Shown: positions 52,554 through 62,730 of the stretch, in pieces
Position numbering within the stretch: the stretch's first letter is position 1
Layout: each line of letters opens with the position of its first letter
NCBI GenBank assembly: GCA_026392455.1
Contig: JAPLCB010000004.1
Span: 620,001-684,000 of the forward strand
Source of the DNA: Propionibacteriales bacterium
GTDB lineage: Bacteria > Actinomycetota > Actinomycetes > Propionibacteriales > Nocardioidaceae
Direction: 5' to 3'
DNA length: 64,000 bases
Notes under the pieces: generated by a model
What the model was told of the DNA's origin: nothing
What the model saw: the letters and a program-made list of their open reading frames with translations, nothing else
Databases searched by the model: none
Made by a program: the position numbers and the translations under genes

Positions 52554-54551
52554 ATGGCTGATCCGTCGACGTACCGGCCGGAGCCGGGCACGATCCCGAC
52601 CCAGCCCGGTGTCTACCGGTTCCGAGACCCGCACGGCCGGGTGATCTACGTCGGCAAGGCGAAGAACCTCCGGGCCCGGTTGTCGTCGTACTTCCAGGAC
52701 CTGGCCGGCTTGCACCAGCGCACGGCGACCATGGTCACCACGGCCGCCAGCGTCGAGTGGACCGTGGTGGAGACCGAGGTCGCCGCGCTGCAGCTGGAGT
52801 ACTCCTGGATCAAGGAGTACGACCCGCGCTTCAACGTGAAGTACCGCGACGACAAGTCCTACCCGTGGCTGGCGGTGACCCTCAACGAGGAGTTCCCGCG
52901 GGTGATGGTCGGACGCGGCGCGAAGAAGAAGGGCGTGAAGTACTTCGGGCCGTACTCGCACGCGTGGGCGATCCGCGACACGGTCGACCTGCTGCTCCGG
53001 GTGTTCCCGATGCGGTCGTGCAGCAACGGGGTCTTCAAGCGGTCCCAGCAGATCGGGCGCCCGTGTCTGCTCGGGTACATCGACAAGTGCGCGGCCCCCT
53101 GCGTCGGCAAGGTCGACGCGGAGGAGCACCGGGAGATCGCCGAGGACTTCTGCGACTTCATCGGCGGGCGGACCGACGCGTTCGTCCGTCGGGTCGAGCG
53201 CGAGATGTACGCCGCCTCCCAGGCCCAGGACTACGAGAAGGCCGCCCGGTTGCGCGACGACCTGGGCGCGCTCAACAAGGCCCTCGAACGACAAGCGGTG
53301 GTCTTCGGCGACGGGACCGACGCGGACGTCATCGCGCTCGTCGAGGACCCGCTCGAGGTAGCCGTTCAGATCTTCCACGTCCGCGCGGGCCGGATCCGGG
53401 GCCAGCGGGGTTGGGTTGCCGACCGGGTTGCCGATCTCGACACCGCTGGACTGGTCGGGGAGTTCCTGCTGCAGCTCTACGCGGGGGAGGACGGCGACGC
53501 GATCCCGAAGGAGATCCTGGTCCCGGTCCTCCCCGAGGACGTGCAGACCTTCGAGCAGCTCCTCACCGAGGCTCGCGGGAGCAAGGTCCGGGTCAGGATC
53601 CCGCAGCGCGGGGACAAACGGACCCTCCAGGAGACAGTGGCGGCCAACGCCGCCCAGTCGTTGGCGTTGCACAAGACCAAGCGCGCCAGCGACCTGACCG
53701 CCCGCAACCAGGCACTCGAGGAGATCCAGAAGGCCCTCGACCTTCCCGCCGCGCCGTTGCGCATCGAGTGCTACGACGTCTCCAACTTGCAGGGCACCGA
53801 GGTGGTCGCCTCCATGGTCGTGTTCGAGGACGGTCTGGCTCGCAAGAGCGAGTACCGCCGCTTCGTGATCAGGACCGTTGACGGCCAGAACGACGTCGCC
53901 TCCATGCACGAGGTGATCACGCGTCGGTTCAAGCGACTGCTCGACGAACGGATCGAGCACGGTGCGGTTCCGGGCGGCGACCTCGCCGGCGGGGAGGTCG
54001 ACCCCCACGAGGGTCCGCTCTTGATCGACCCGGACACCGGCAAGGCCCGCAAGTTCGCCTACGTCCCCGGGTTGGTGGTCGTCGACGGTGGGCCGCCGCA
54101 GGTGGCGGCCGCCCAGCGCGCGCTCGACGAGCTCGGGATCGACGACATCCCGGTCTGCGGTCTCGCCAAGCGTCTCGAGGAGGTCTGGCTCCCCGGAGAC
54201 CCGGACCCGGTGATCATGGCGCGGAGCAGCGAGGGCCTCTACCTGCTCCAGCGCATCCGCGACGAAGCGCACCGGTTCGCGATCAACCACCACCGGTCAC
54301 GGCGCTCCAAGACGATGGTGGAGAGCGTGCTCGACGACGTCCCGGGCCTCGGGGAGGTCCGGCGCAAGTCGCTGATCAAGTACTTCGGTTCGATGAAGAA
54401 GCTGCGCGCGGCGTCGGCTGCTGAGATCGCTGAGGTTCCCGGGATCGGGCCGGCGACGGCGGACGCGATCCTCAACGCGGTCGCGCAGCAGGGCGCAGCC
54501 CGCAAGACTGTCTCCGTGAACACCGCGACCGGCGAGATCGAGGAAGGCTGA
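52554..54551 (+). CDS. uvrC: Excinuclease ABC subunit C
   Basis: A 665-residue dual-incision nuclease of nucleotide excision repair. The GIY-YIG domain is at the N-terminus ([10 protein letters not shown] ... [10 protein letters not shown]), UVR motif at about 205-240 ([18 protein letters not shown]), the RNase H-like 5' nuclease in the middle to C-terminal part ([36 protein letters not shown]), and two helix-hairpin-helix motifs at the end ([31 protein letters not shown]). It is followed one base later by rapZ in the conserved uvrC-rapZ-yvcK-whiA order. Confidence 0.96.
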   Translation: MADPSTYRPEPGTIPTQPGVYRFRDPHGRVIYVGKAKNLRARLSSYFQDLAGLHQRTATMVTTAASVEWTVVETEVAALQLEYSWIKEYDPRFNVKYRDDKSYPWLAVTLNEEFPRVMVGRGAKKKGVKYFGPYSHAWAIRDTVDLLLRVFPMRSCSNGVFKRSQQIGRPCLLGYIDKCAAPCVGKVDAEEHREIAEDFCDFIGGRTDAFVRRVEREMYAASQAQDYEKAARLRDDLGALNKALERQAVVFGDGTDADVIALVEDPLEVAVQIFHVRAGRIRGQRGWVADRVADLDTAGLVGEFLLQLYAGEDGDAIPKEILVPVLPEDVQTFEQLLTEARGSKVRVRIPQRGDKRTLQETVAANAAQSLALHKTKRASDLTARNQALEEIQKALDLPAAPLRIECYDVSNLQGTEVVASMVVFEDGLARKSEYRRFVIRTVDGQNDVASMHEVITRRFKRLLDERIEHGAVPGGDLAGGEVDPHEGPLLIDPDTGKARKFAYVPGLVVVDGGPPQVAAAQRALDELGIDDIPVCGLAKRLEEVWLPGDPDPVIMARSSEGLYLLQRIRDEAHRFAINHHRSRRSKTMVESVLDDVPGLGEVRRKSLIKYFGSMKKLRAASAAEIAEVPGIGPATADAILNAVAQQGAARKTVSVNTATGEIEEG

Positions 54552-54552
54552 G

Positions 54553-55443
54553 ATGACCGATCAGGTTCCCGGCACCAGCACCGGAGAGCTGGGCGAGCTG
54601 GTGGTCGTCACCGGCATGACCGGAGCCGGCCGGAGCACGGCCGCCAAGGAGCTCGAGGACCTCGGCTACTTCGTGGTGGACAACCTGCCACCAGAGCTGG
54701 TCACCGAGGTCGTGCGCCTGGTCGACGACAAGAAGGGGCGTGCACAGCCGATCGCCGTGGTGGTCGACGTACGCGGAGGCACGAACTTCGAGACGTTGCG
54801 TGAGCAGCTGGCCCAGCACCTGCCGACCCGACGCAACTCGTTGCTCTTCCTCGAGGCCGACGACGACATCCTGGTACGCCGGCAGGAAGCGGCGCGCCGG
54901 CCGCACCCGCTGCAGGGCAACGGCCGGTTGCTCGACGGGATCCACCGCGAGCGCGCCGTGATGACGCAGCTGCGCGGGGACGCCGACGTCGTCATCGACA
55001 CCACCCGCTTGAACGTGCACCAGCTGACCGACAAGGTCGCGGCCGCGTTCGGCACCCCCGAGGCAGTCGCGCTCACCGTGACGGTGGTGAGCTTCGGCTT
55101 CAAGTACGGAGTCCCCGTCGACGCCGACCTGCTCGCCGACATGCGCTTCCTGCCGAACCCGTTCTGGGTGCCCGAGCTGCGCGACTTCACCGGGCAGGAC
55201 GAGGCCGTCGCCGACTACGTCAAGGACCGGCCGGACGCCCAGACCTTCCTGGAGCGGTACCTGCCGGTGATCGAGACGGTCGGCGAGGGCTACCTCCGAG
55301 AGGGCAAACGGTTCATGACCGTCGCCATCGGCTGCACCGGAGGCAAGCACCGCAGCGTCGCGATGTCCGAGGAGATCGCCGCCCGGTTGCGCGCCCTCGG
55401 GATGTCCGCCGAAGCCACCCACCGCGACCTCGGTCGCGAGTGA
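54553..55443 (+). CDS. rapZ: RapZ-family nucleotide-binding protein
   Basis: A 296-residue P-loop protein. Walker A GMTGAGRST is at residues 21-29, DNLPPELV follows, and the C-terminal domain has RFLPNPFWVPELRD and the anion-binding GCTGGKHRSV. RapZ in enterobacteria guides RNase E to glmZ RNA; the actinobacterial role is less clear but the gene is always next to yvcK and whiA. It starts one base after uvrC and ends 4 bases before yvcK, so the three are co-translated. Confidence 0.94.
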   Translation: MTDQVPGTSTGELGELVVVTGMTGAGRSTAAKELEDLGYFVVDNLPPELVTEVVRLVDDKKGRAQPIAVVVDVRGGTNFETLREQLAQHLPTRRNSLLFLEADDDILVRRQEAARRPHPLQGNGRLLDGIHRERAVMTQLRGDADVVIDTTRLNVHQLTDKVAAAFGTPEAVALTVTVVSFGFKYGVPVDADLLADMRFLPNPFWVPELRDFTGQDEAVADYVKDRPDAQTFLERYLPVIETVGEGYLREGKRFMTVAIGCTGGKHRSVAMSEEIAARLRALGMSAEATHRDLGRE

Positions 55444-55447
55444 CGCG

Positions 55448-56401
55448 GTGAACTGGTCCCACGAGACCAACGTCGTCGCGCTCGGCGGCGGCCACGGTCT
55501 GGCAGCGTCCCTGTCTGCGCTGCGCCGGGTCACCTCAGAGCTCACGGCGATCGTGACGGTCGCGGACAACGGCGGCTCGTCGGGGCGGCTGCGCCAGGAG
55601 TTCGGGGTGCTGCCGCCCGGAGACCTGCGGATGGCGCTCGCCGCGCTCTGCGGTGACGACCGCTGGGGCCAGACCTGGGCCAAGGTGCTGCAGCACCGGT
55701 TCGACTCCGACGGGGACATGGACGGGCACGCGGTCGGCAACCTGCTGATCGTCGCGCTGTGGGAGCTGCTCGACGACCACGTCTCCGGCCTCGACTGGGT
55801 CGGCGGACTGCTCGGAGCCCGCGGCCGGGTGCTGCCGATGGCGCTCACCCCGCTCGACATCGCGGCCGAGGTGCGTGGCGTCGATCCGGCGGACCCCGAC
55901 GGGATCACGGTCGTCCGCGGCCAGGTCGAGGTCGCCACCACGGCGGGCCAGGTCGTCGACGTACGCCTGGAGCCAGGAGACCCGACGGCCTGTCCCGAAG
56001 CCGTCCGGGCCATCGGCGAGGCCGACTGGGTCGTCCTCGGCCCGGGCTCCTGGTACTCGTCGGTGATCCCGCACGTGCTGGTTCCCGGCCTGCGTACGGC
56101 GTTGGCCGCGACCCCGGGCCGGGTGCTGGTGACCTTGAACCTCGAGGCCCAGCCGGGGGAGACCGAAGGCTTCACCCCCGAGGACCACCTGGCAGTCCTG
56201 CGCCGGCACGCTCCCGATCTCAGGATCGACACCGTTCTCGCGGACAGTGGCTCCGTGGTTCACGAGAGCCGGTTACGCTCGGCAGCCTCGGACCTGGGGG
56301 CCCGCTTGGTCCTCGCCGATGTCGCTGCTGCCGGCGCCTCGGGCCAACATGATCCGGAGAAACTTGCCCGCGCCTATGCGCTGGTACTCGGAGCGAACTA
56401 A
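55448..56401 (+). CDS. yvcK: YvcK/CuvA-type UDP-sugar binding protein
   Basis: A 317-residue CofD-fold protein with GGGHG at residues 13-17, [34 protein letters not shown] and [12 protein letters not shown]. YvcK (CuvA in mycobacteria) binds UDP-sugars and supports cell-wall synthesis and growth on gluconeogenic carbon, which would include sterols. It starts with GTG, and its stop is embedded in a -10-like box before whiA. Confidence 0.93.
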   Translation: MNWSHETNVVALGGGHGLAASLSALRRVTSELTAIVTVADNGGSSGRLRQEFGVLPPGDLRMALAALCGDDRWGQTWAKVLQHRFDSDGDMDGHAVGNLLIVALWELLDDHVSGLDWVGGLLGARGRVLPMALTPLDIAAEVRGVDPADPDGITVVRGQVEVATTAGQVVDVRLEPGDPTACPEAVRAIGEADWVVLGPGSWYSSVIPHVLVPGLRTALAATPGRVLVTLNLEAQPGETEGFTPEDHLAVLRRHAPDLRIDTVLADSGSVVHESRLRSAASDLGARLVLADVAAAGASGQHDPEKLARAYALVLGAN

Positions 56402-56404
56402 GGT
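56399..56404 (+). promoter_or_regulatory. whiA: -10 box within the yvcK stop, upstream of whiA
   Basis: TAAGGT contains the yvcK stop TAA and lies 7 bases before the ATG of whiA, allowing leaderless expression separate from the upstream operon. Confidence 0.4.
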
Positions 56405-56411
56405 GACGCGC

Positions 56412-57398
56412 ATGGCGATGACGGCACAAGTGAAGGCGGAGCTTGCCAACACCCCGGTCACGAAGGCCTGTTGCCGGAAGTCCGAGGTCTCCTCGATGCT
56501 GCGCTTCGCCGACGCCCTGCACCTGGTCAACGGGGGCATCGTGGTCGAGGCCGAGCTGGACACCGGGGCTGCCGCACGCCGGTTGCGACGCGACATCGCC
56601 GAGGTCTTCGGGCACGACTCCGAGGTCGTCATGCTCAAGGGCAACGGCTTGCGTCGCGGCACCCACTACATCGTCCGGGTCGCCAAGGACGGCGAGTCCC
56701 TGGCGCGCCAGACCGGGCTGATCGACCAACGCAACCGACCGGTCCGCGGGCTGCCGCCGCAGGTCGTCTCCGGATCGGGGTGCGACGCCGTCGCTGCCTG
56801 GCGCGGCGCGTTCCTGGCCCACGGGTCCCTGACCGAACCGGGCCGCTCGAGCTCGCTGGAGGTCACCTGCCCCGGCCCCGAGGCTGCCCTGGCGCTGGTC
56901 GGTTCCGCCCGCCGACTGGGCATCTCGGCCAAGGCTCGTGAGGTGCGGGGTGTTGACCGCGTCGTGATCCGCGACGGCGATGCGATCGGTCAGCTCCTGA
57001 CCAGGCTCGGGGCCCACGAGTCGCTCCTGGCCTGGGAAGAACGCCGGATGCGCCGCGAGGTCCGGGCCACCGCGAACCGGCTGGCCAACTTCGACGACGC
57101 CAACCTGCGTCGGTCCGCCCGCGCCGCGGTTGCGGCCGGTGCCCGGGTCGATCGGGCGCTGGAGATCCTCGGCCCCGACATCCCGGACCACCTGGCCCTG
57201 GCCGGCCAGCTCCGGCTCGAGCACAAGCAGGCCTCCCTCGAGGAGCTCGGCCAGCTGCACGACCCGGTCCTGACCAAGGACGCGATCGCCGGACGTATCC
57301 GCCGCCTGCTCGCGATGGCCGACAAGAAGGCCGAGGAGCTCGGGATCCCCGACACCGAGGCCTCGCTGACGCCCGAGATGCTCGCCGAAGAGGCCTGA
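56412..57398 (+). CDS. whiA: Sporulation/division regulator WhiA
   Basis: A 328-residue DNA-binding protein. The N-terminal domain resembles LAGLIDADG homing endonucleases ([19 protein letters not shown] ... [15 protein letters not shown]) and the C-terminal part is a helix-turn-helix ([21 protein letters not shown]). WhiA controls cell division and, in spore formers, sporulation genes. The start [11 protein letters not shown] matches family starts; the longer frame overlaps yvcK. A GTG at 56403 is a weaker option. Confidence 0.95.
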   Translation: MAMTAQVKAELANTPVTKACCRKSEVSSMLRFADALHLVNGGIVVEAELDTGAAARRLRRDIAEVFGHDSEVVMLKGNGLRRGTHYIVRVAKDGESLARQTGLIDQRNRPVRGLPPQVVSGSGCDAVAAWRGAFLAHGSLTEPGRSSSLEVTCPGPEAALALVGSARRLGISAKAREVRGVDRVVIRDGDAIGQLLTRLGAHESLLAWEERRMRREVRATANRLANFDDANLRRSARAAVAAGARVDRALEILGPDIPDHLALAGQLRLEHKQASLEELGQLHDPVLTKDAIAGRIRRLLAMADKKAEELGIPDTEASLTPEMLAEEA

Positions 57399-57453
57399 TC
57401 CGCGTTACTCCCGAGTAGGTGGACCGGGGAGCAGACCAGGTCGCGGGGCGCGA

Positions 57454-57459
57454 TAGGGT
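57454..57459 (+). promoter_or_regulatory. gap: Probable -10 box of the gap-pgk-tpiA operon
   Basis: TAGGGT lies 40 bases upstream of the GTG of gap; a leader with an AGGAG ribosome site (57486-57490) follows, unlike the leaderless genes nearby. Confidence 0.45.
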
Positions 57460-57493
57460 CGTCGAACCCGTCTTCCGTTTAGCCCAGGAGTAA

Positions 57494-58495
<1,002 letters not shown>

Positions 58496-58496
58496 G

Positions 58497-59684
58497 ATGG
58501 GTCTCATCTCGTCGCTCGGAGACCTGCGTGGTCGCAGGGTGCTGGTTCGCTCGGACCTGAACGTCCCGCTGGACGGCGCCCGGATCACCGATGACGGCCG
58601 GATCAGGGCGAGCATCCCGACGATCCAGGCACTCCGCGACGCGGGTGCCCGGGTGGTCGTGGTGGCTCACCTGGGTCGTCCGAAGGGTGCTCCCGACCCG
58701 GCGTACTCGCTGGCCCCGGTTGCCGCCCGTCTCGGCGAGCTGCTCGGCACGCCGGTGTCGTTCGCCACCGACACGGTCGGCCTCTCGGCGCAGACCGCGG
58801 TGGCCGACCTTGCCGACGGCAGCGTCGCCCTGCTGGAGAACGTCCGGTTCAACGCCGGCGAGACCAGCAAGGACGATGCCGAGCGCGGCGCGTTCGCCGA
58901 CCAGCTGGCCGACCTCGCCGACGCCTTCGTCAGCGACGGGTTCGGGGTCGTGCACCGCAAGCAGGCCTCGGTGTACGACGTCGCCCAGCGACTGCCGCAC
59001 GCCATGGGGGGCCTGGTCGCTACCGAGATCGACGTCCTCAAGCGGCTCACCGAGACCCCGGAGCGGCCGTACGTGGTCGTGCTCGGCGGCTCCAAGGTCT
59101 CCGACAAGCTGGCCGTGATCGACAACCTGCTGGGGAAGGCCGACACGCTGATCGTCGGCGGCGGGATGGTGTTCACCTTCCTTGCGGCCCAGGGTCACGG
59201 GGTCGGCAAGAGCCTGCTCGAGGAGGACCAGATCCCGGTCTGCCTGGAGTACCTCGAGCGTGCCGAGAAGTCCGGGGTGAAGATCCTGCTGCCCACTGAC
59301 ATCGTGGTCGCCCCGGAGTTCAGCGCCACTGCGCCGGCCACGGTGGTTGCCGCGGACGCGATCCCGGACGACCAGCTCGGTCTCGACATCGGGCCGGTCT
59401 CCGGCGCAGCCTTCGCGGACGCGATCCGCAGCGCGAAGACGGTGTTCTGGAACGGTCCGATGGGCGTCTTCGAGTTCGAGGCGTTCGCTGCCGGCACCCG
59501 TGCCGTCGCCCAGAGCCTCACCGAGGTCGACGGCCTCTCCGTGGTCGGTGGGGGAGACTCGGCAGCCGCGGTGCGCAAGCTCGGGTTCGCCGACGACCAG
59601 TTCGGTCACATCTCCACCGGTGGTGGCGCAAGCCTGGAATACCTCGAGGGCAAAGAGCTCCCGGGGATCGACGTCCTGAACTGA
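58497..59684 (+). CDS. pgk: Phosphoglycerate kinase
   Basis: A 395-residue two-domain kinase transferring phosphate between 1,3-bisphosphoglycerate and [13 protein letters not shown] and AHLGRPKG are in the N-domain, [10 protein letters not shown] and the hinge follow, and the nucleotide site GGGDSAAAV is at the C-terminus. It has only one base between the gap stop and its ATG and depends on coupling. Lengths and motifs are normal. Confidence 0.97.
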   Translation: MGLISSLGDLRGRRVLVRSDLNVPLDGARITDDGRIRASIPTIQALRDAGARVVVVAHLGRPKGAPDPAYSLAPVAARLGELLGTPVSFATDTVGLSAQTAVADLADGSVALLENVRFNAGETSKDDAERGAFADQLADLADAFVSDGFGVVHRKQASVYDVAQRLPHAMGGLVATEIDVLKRLTETPERPYVVVLGGSKVSDKLAVIDNLLGKADTLIVGGGMVFTFLAAQGHGVGKSLLEEDQIPVCLEYLERAEKSGVKILLPTDIVVAPEFSATAPATVVAADAIPDDQLGLDIGPVSGAAFADAIRSAKTVFWNGPMGVFEFEAFAAGTRAVAQSLTEVDGLSVVGGGDSAAAVRKLGFADDQFGHISTGGGASLEYLEGKELPGIDVLN

Positions 59685-59694
59685 GGAACCGAGC

Positions 59695-60501
59695 ATGGCA
59701 ACGAGTTCTCGCACGCCGCTGATGGCGGGCAACTGGAAGATGAACCTGAACCACCACGAGTCGGTTCACCTCGTCCAGAAGCTGGCGCTCGGTCTGGCCG
59801 ACAAGAAGCACGACTTCGGCCGGGTCGAGGTGGTCGTGGTGCCGCCGTTCACCGACATCCGGTCGGTGCAGACGACCGTCGACGGTGGACAGCTGAGCAT
59901 CAAGTACGGCGCCCAGGACATCTCGACGCACGACGACGGTGCCTACACCGGCGAGATCTCGGCAGCGATGCTCGCCAAGCTCGGGTGCTCCTACGTGGTC
60001 GTCGGTCACTCCGAACGCCGTGAGTACCACGCCGAGACCGACGCCGTGGTCAACGCCAAGGCGCACAAGGCCGTCGCTGCGGGGATCATTCCGATCGTCT
60101 GCGTCGGCGAGGGCCTGGAGGTCCGCAAGGAAGGCACCCACGTCGAGTACACCGTCGCGCAGCTCGACGGTTCGCTGGCCGGGTTCACCGCCGCGCAGGT
60201 GGCCAACCTGGTGGTGGCCTACGAGCCCGTCTGGGCGATCGGGACCGGCGAGGTCGCCACTCCCGAGGACGCCCAGGAGGTGTGTGCGGCCCTGCGCGCG
60301 CGGATCGCCGAGACCCTGGGGGACGACGCCGCGGCCGGTGTGCGGGTCCTGTACGGCGGATCCGTCAAGGCGTCGAACGTGGCCGGCATCATGCAGAAGC
60401 CCGACGTCGACGGCGCCCTGGTCGGTGGCGCCAGCCTGCAGGCCGACGAGTTCGGCGGGATCTGTCGTTTCTACGACATGCCGCAACTAGGAACTCACTG
60501 A
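59695..60501 (+). CDS. tpiA: Triosephosphate isomerase
   Basis: A 268-residue TIM barrel. Lys15 in GNWKMN, the electrophile His105 in VVGHSERR and the base Glu177 in [11 protein letters not shown] are all present, as is the phosphate loop YGGSVKASN. It interconverts dihydroxyacetone phosphate and glyceraldehyde-3-phosphate. secG, the usual next gene, is not found downstream; a LexA-boxed unknown gene comes instead. Confidence 0.97.
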   Translation: MATSSRTPLMAGNWKMNLNHHESVHLVQKLALGLADKKHDFGRVEVVVVPPFTDIRSVQTTVDGGQLSIKYGAQDISTHDDGAYTGEISAAMLAKLGCSYVVVGHSERREYHAETDAVVNAKAHKAVAAGIIPIVCVGEGLEVRKEGTHVEYTVAQLDGSLAGFTAAQVANLVVAYEPVWAIGTGEVATPEDAQEVCAALRARIAETLGDDAAAGVRVLYGGSVKASNVAGIMQKPDVDGALVGGASLQADEFGGICRFYDMPQLGTH

Positions 60502-60533
60502 CAGCCTAGCCGTCAGCGTGTCGGGCGGGGTGA

Positions 60534-60549
60534 ACGAACACCAGTTCGA
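60534..60549 (+). promoter_or_regulatory. LexA (SOS)-type box before an unknown gene
   Basis: ACGAACACCAGTTCGA has the same arms as the uvrA box (ACGAAC-N4-GTTCGA), one base from the LexA consensus TCGAAC-N4-GTTCGA. A -10-like TAGCCT (60551-60556) follows directly, so LexA would cover the promoter. The start codon is at 60590. Confidence 0.75.
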
Positions 60550-60589
60550 GTAGCCTGGATTTCTTAACGAGCCAATCCAGGAGCCAGTC

Positions 60590-61498
60590 GTGCCCACGCC
60601 GACCGCTGACACCACGCCCCGGGTGCAGCGCGCTCCCGGCCGTAAGAAGACCGTGGGACAGAAGTACGTAGAGACGCTCGGAGCTGACGAACTCGCTCGT
60701 GCCGCTGAGTCGGTCGCCAGCATCCGCGGGTTGGTCGACGCTAGCCGGATCGCCGACCTCGGAGGAGTCTCGGCGAGTGTGTCAGCGGCATCGAAGGCGT
60801 TCGGTGCGAGCAGTGCGGCGAGCGACCTGTTCAGGCAGTTCGCCGGGATCAAGTCGATGACCGAGCAGTACTCGAAGTTGTCGGCCGTCTCTGGGATCGC
60901 AAAGCAGACGAGCCTGATCAGCGAGGCGGTCCGGGCTGCGGGGATGATCGACGCGGTCGGGCTCTCGGCGAAGCACTCGGCTGCGCTGGCCGGGTTGGCT
61001 GCGGTTCCTCGGGTCGACCCGGGCCTGCTGGCGGCATCGAAGGCGTTCGGTGCGAGCAGTGCGGCGAGCGACCTGTTCAAGCAGTTCGCCGGAATGGACG
61101 ACCTCGTTGACCCATCCGCCTTGCTTCGCCGCGCGACCTCGGCTTTGCCCGCCTTGGGCAACACCATCGACCGCCGGATCACTTTCGTCGGCGACGAACT
61201 GGTCCTCCCCGGTTCGGCCGACGATTGGGAACAGCGCGAGAGCGGTCTCTGGACGCGGATCACCCCGGAGACGTACTGGGCGGTTCTGGTTACGGCGTTG
61301 TTCGTGTCGGTGTGCGTGGGGACTTACCTGTCGGAGATGAACCGCATTGGTGCACCGCTCTCCGATACCAACCGTATGAGCCTCGCGCTTGAAGTGGCTG
61401 GTCTGCTCGGACTCGCCAAGAGTGTGGATGCCGCGACCCGTTGGCTATATCGCTTGATCACTGGGGAGAACCTAAACGACGACGGCGACGTGACCTGA
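60590..61498 (+). CDS. Unrecognised membrane-anchored protein, predicted SOS-induced
   Basis: A 302-residue protein with no recognised family. The N-terminus is basic (VQRAPGRKKTVGQKY), then an Ala/Ser-rich, likely helical region (about 30-185) holds two copies of ASKAFGASSAASDLF and QFAG at about residues 67-86 and 149-168. A soluble stretch (GDELVLPGSADDWEQRESG) precedes one transmembrane helix (YWAVLVTALFVSVCVGTYL, about 225-243) and a C-terminal tail with another weakly hydrophobic part. AGGAG lies 6 bases before the GTG. A LexA-type box overlaps its promoter. It could be a division inhibitor, toxin or phage-related factor, but none of these is shown. Confidence 0.7.
   Translation: MPTPTADTTPRVQRAPGRKKTVGQKYVETLGADELARAAESVASIRGLVDASRIADLGGVSASVSAASKAFGASSAASDLFRQFAGIKSMTEQYSKLSAVSGIAKQTSLISEAVRAAGMIDAVGLSAKHSAALAGLAAVPRVDPGLLAASKAFGASSAASDLFKQFAGMDDLVDPSALLRRATSALPALGNTIDRRITFVGDELVLPGSADDWEQRESGLWTRITPETYWAVLVTALFVSVCVGTYLSEMNRIGAPLSDTNRMSLALEVAGLLGLAKSVDAATRWLYRLITGENLNDDGDVT
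60785..61092 (+). repeat. 62-nt direct repeat within the SOS-linked gene
   Basis: 60785-60846 recurs at 61031-61092 with a single base change (encoding Arg versus Lys), 184 bases apart and in the same frame. Such near identity implies recent duplication or gene conversion. Confidence 0.9.
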
Positions 61499-61516
61499 GG
61501 GTCGATCGGGTCGTCT

Positions 61517-61702
61517 CTACCGCTTTGCAGCAGCGAAGCCGTCGCGCCAGTACAGCGCCAGGAACCTTTCGGTTTGAGTTGCTGACCCGTAAGGGCAGTC
61601 GGCCAGACTTTGGCCGTCACGGCACGCCTGGCCCCCCTGCTTGGCGGCGAGTAGCGCATTGACCCGGCTGATCTGATCGAGACTCACCGAACGCTCACTC
61701 AT
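61517..61702 (-). CDS. Rmf/CrpP-fold small protein
   Basis: A 61-residue protein. KQGGQACRDGQSLADCPY and the final LALYWRDGFAAAK match the pattern of the ribosome modulation factor / CrpP family (Gly-x2-A-x3-G, C/N-P-Y, W-x2-G-F/W). Rmf binds ribosomes in stationary phase; the related CrpP is plasmid-borne with a disputed resistance role. The start overlaps the recombinase stop by 4 bases (ATGA), so both belong to one message. The family match is by pattern only and the role is open. Confidence 0.6.
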   Translation of the reverse strand: MSERSVSLDQISRVNALLAAKQGGQACRDGQSLADCPYGSATQTERFLALYWRDGFAAAKR

Positions 61703-62301
61703 GCGCGTCCTTCCAGCTGACGGTAGACAGTTGCGCGGCTGACCCCGACGACGGCGGCGATCGCGGCGACGGTGTGGTCGCCGGTGGCGTGCATGGCCTT
61801 GACGACGGCTACCTGGTCGGGGGTAAGGCTGGGTTTGCGGCCGGGCTTGGCGCCGCGTTCCCGAGCGGCTGCGAGGCCGGCACGGGTGCGTTCGGCCAGG
61901 AGGCCGCGCTCGAACTCGGCCAATGCGCTGAACAGGTGGAACACCAGGCGGCCGGTGGCGGTGGTGGTGTCGATGTTCTCGGTCACGGACCGGAACCCGA
62001 TCCCGCGTTTGTCGAGGTCGGAGACGGTCGTGATCAGGTGACCCATTGAGCGGCCGAGGCGGTCCAGCCTCCAGACGACGAGGGTGTCGCCGGGGCGGAG
62101 GTAGTCCAGGGCGGCTGCAAGCTCGGGTCGGTCAGTGCGTGTGCCGCTGGCCTTCTCCTCGTAGACACGGTCGCATCCGGCGTCACGGAGCGCGGTGAGT
62201 TGCAGGTCGGTGTGTTGATCGTCCGTGCTCACTCGGGCATACCCGACGACGGTGCCCGTCCTGGGGTTGGCTTCGGGCTTGGTGAGGGAGTTAATGGTCA
62301 T
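61699..62301 (-). CDS. Serine recombinase (resolvase/invertase family)
   Basis: A 200-residue small serine recombinase. The catalytic Ser25 is in GYARVSTDDQ, with the arginines of VVWRLDRLGRS and the E-helix FSALAEFERGLLAERTRAGLAAARERG; the C-terminal DNA-binding part (about 155-200) ends in the helix-turn-helix AAIAAVVGVSRATVYRQL. Such enzymes invert, resolve or transpose DNA. The N-terminus carries about 15 extra residues. It heads a two-gene unit with the Rmf-like gene; recombination sites were not identified. Confidence 0.92.
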   Translation of the reverse strand: MTINSLTKPEANPRTGTVVGYARVSTDDQHTDLQLTALRDAGCDRVYEEKASGTRTDRPELAAALDYLRPGDTLVVWRLDRLGRSMGHLITTVSDLDKRGIGFRSVTENIDTTTATGRLVFHLFSALAEFERGLLAERTRAGLAAARERGAKPGRKPSLTPDQVAVVKAMHATGDHTVAAIAAVVGVSRATVYRQLEGRA

Positions 62302-62681
62302 GCCCGGAACGTCTCACTACCCGTCCGATCCGTCCAGCAAAGCGTGCACGTTGCGAACACGGGTTGTGAACACCGGATCGGTCGTCCTGGGGTGACCGGG
62401 TGGTGGTGTCCGTAACCGAACGGATTCGTACAGTCCTGTTCAGCGTTAGCGGTTGGTGCCGATGGGCGGTCCTTTGTGCATTCGGGGTGCGACGGTTGTT
62501 GGCGCCGCTCGACCTGGTCGAGATGAGCTGGGTCTGGTGGTCACAGGTCGGCCCAGACCCGTTCTTACTTCGCGGGCGAGGGGGAGGGGCCCTGGGTGCC
62601 GGGGCCGTGACCGCCGCGTGCATTTTTTCGGGCTCGGTTCTCGGTGGGGTGAGAGAAGTCATGGTCGACCGTGAGTGCTGA
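62302..62681. other. Non-coding gap upstream of the recombinase
   Basis: About 380 bases separate the recombinase start from the terminator of the NHL gene. The region has AT-richer patches (for example CATTTTTTCGGG near 62622) and several short open frames on the plus strand without convincing starts or domains. It may contain the recombinase promoter or recombination sites, but no clear inverted repeat pair was found by eye. Confidence 0.4.
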
Positions 62682-62720
62682 GAAGCGCCGGAACCCGTTG
62701 GTGCTGGGTTCCGGCGCTTC
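62682..62720 (-). terminator. 15-bp terminator hairpin after the NHL-repeat gene
   Basis: GAAGCGCCGGAACCC (62682-62696) and GGGTTCCGGCGCTTC (62706-62720) are perfect complements around a 9-base loop, starting 10 bases beyond the stop codon on the minus strand. Confidence 0.85.
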
Positions 62721-62730
62721 GGTGGTGTGG

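Noticed and set aside
62400-62681. A 93-codon plus-strand frame in the recombinase upstream gap
   Set aside because: No ribosome site, no domain and atypical composition; probably chance.
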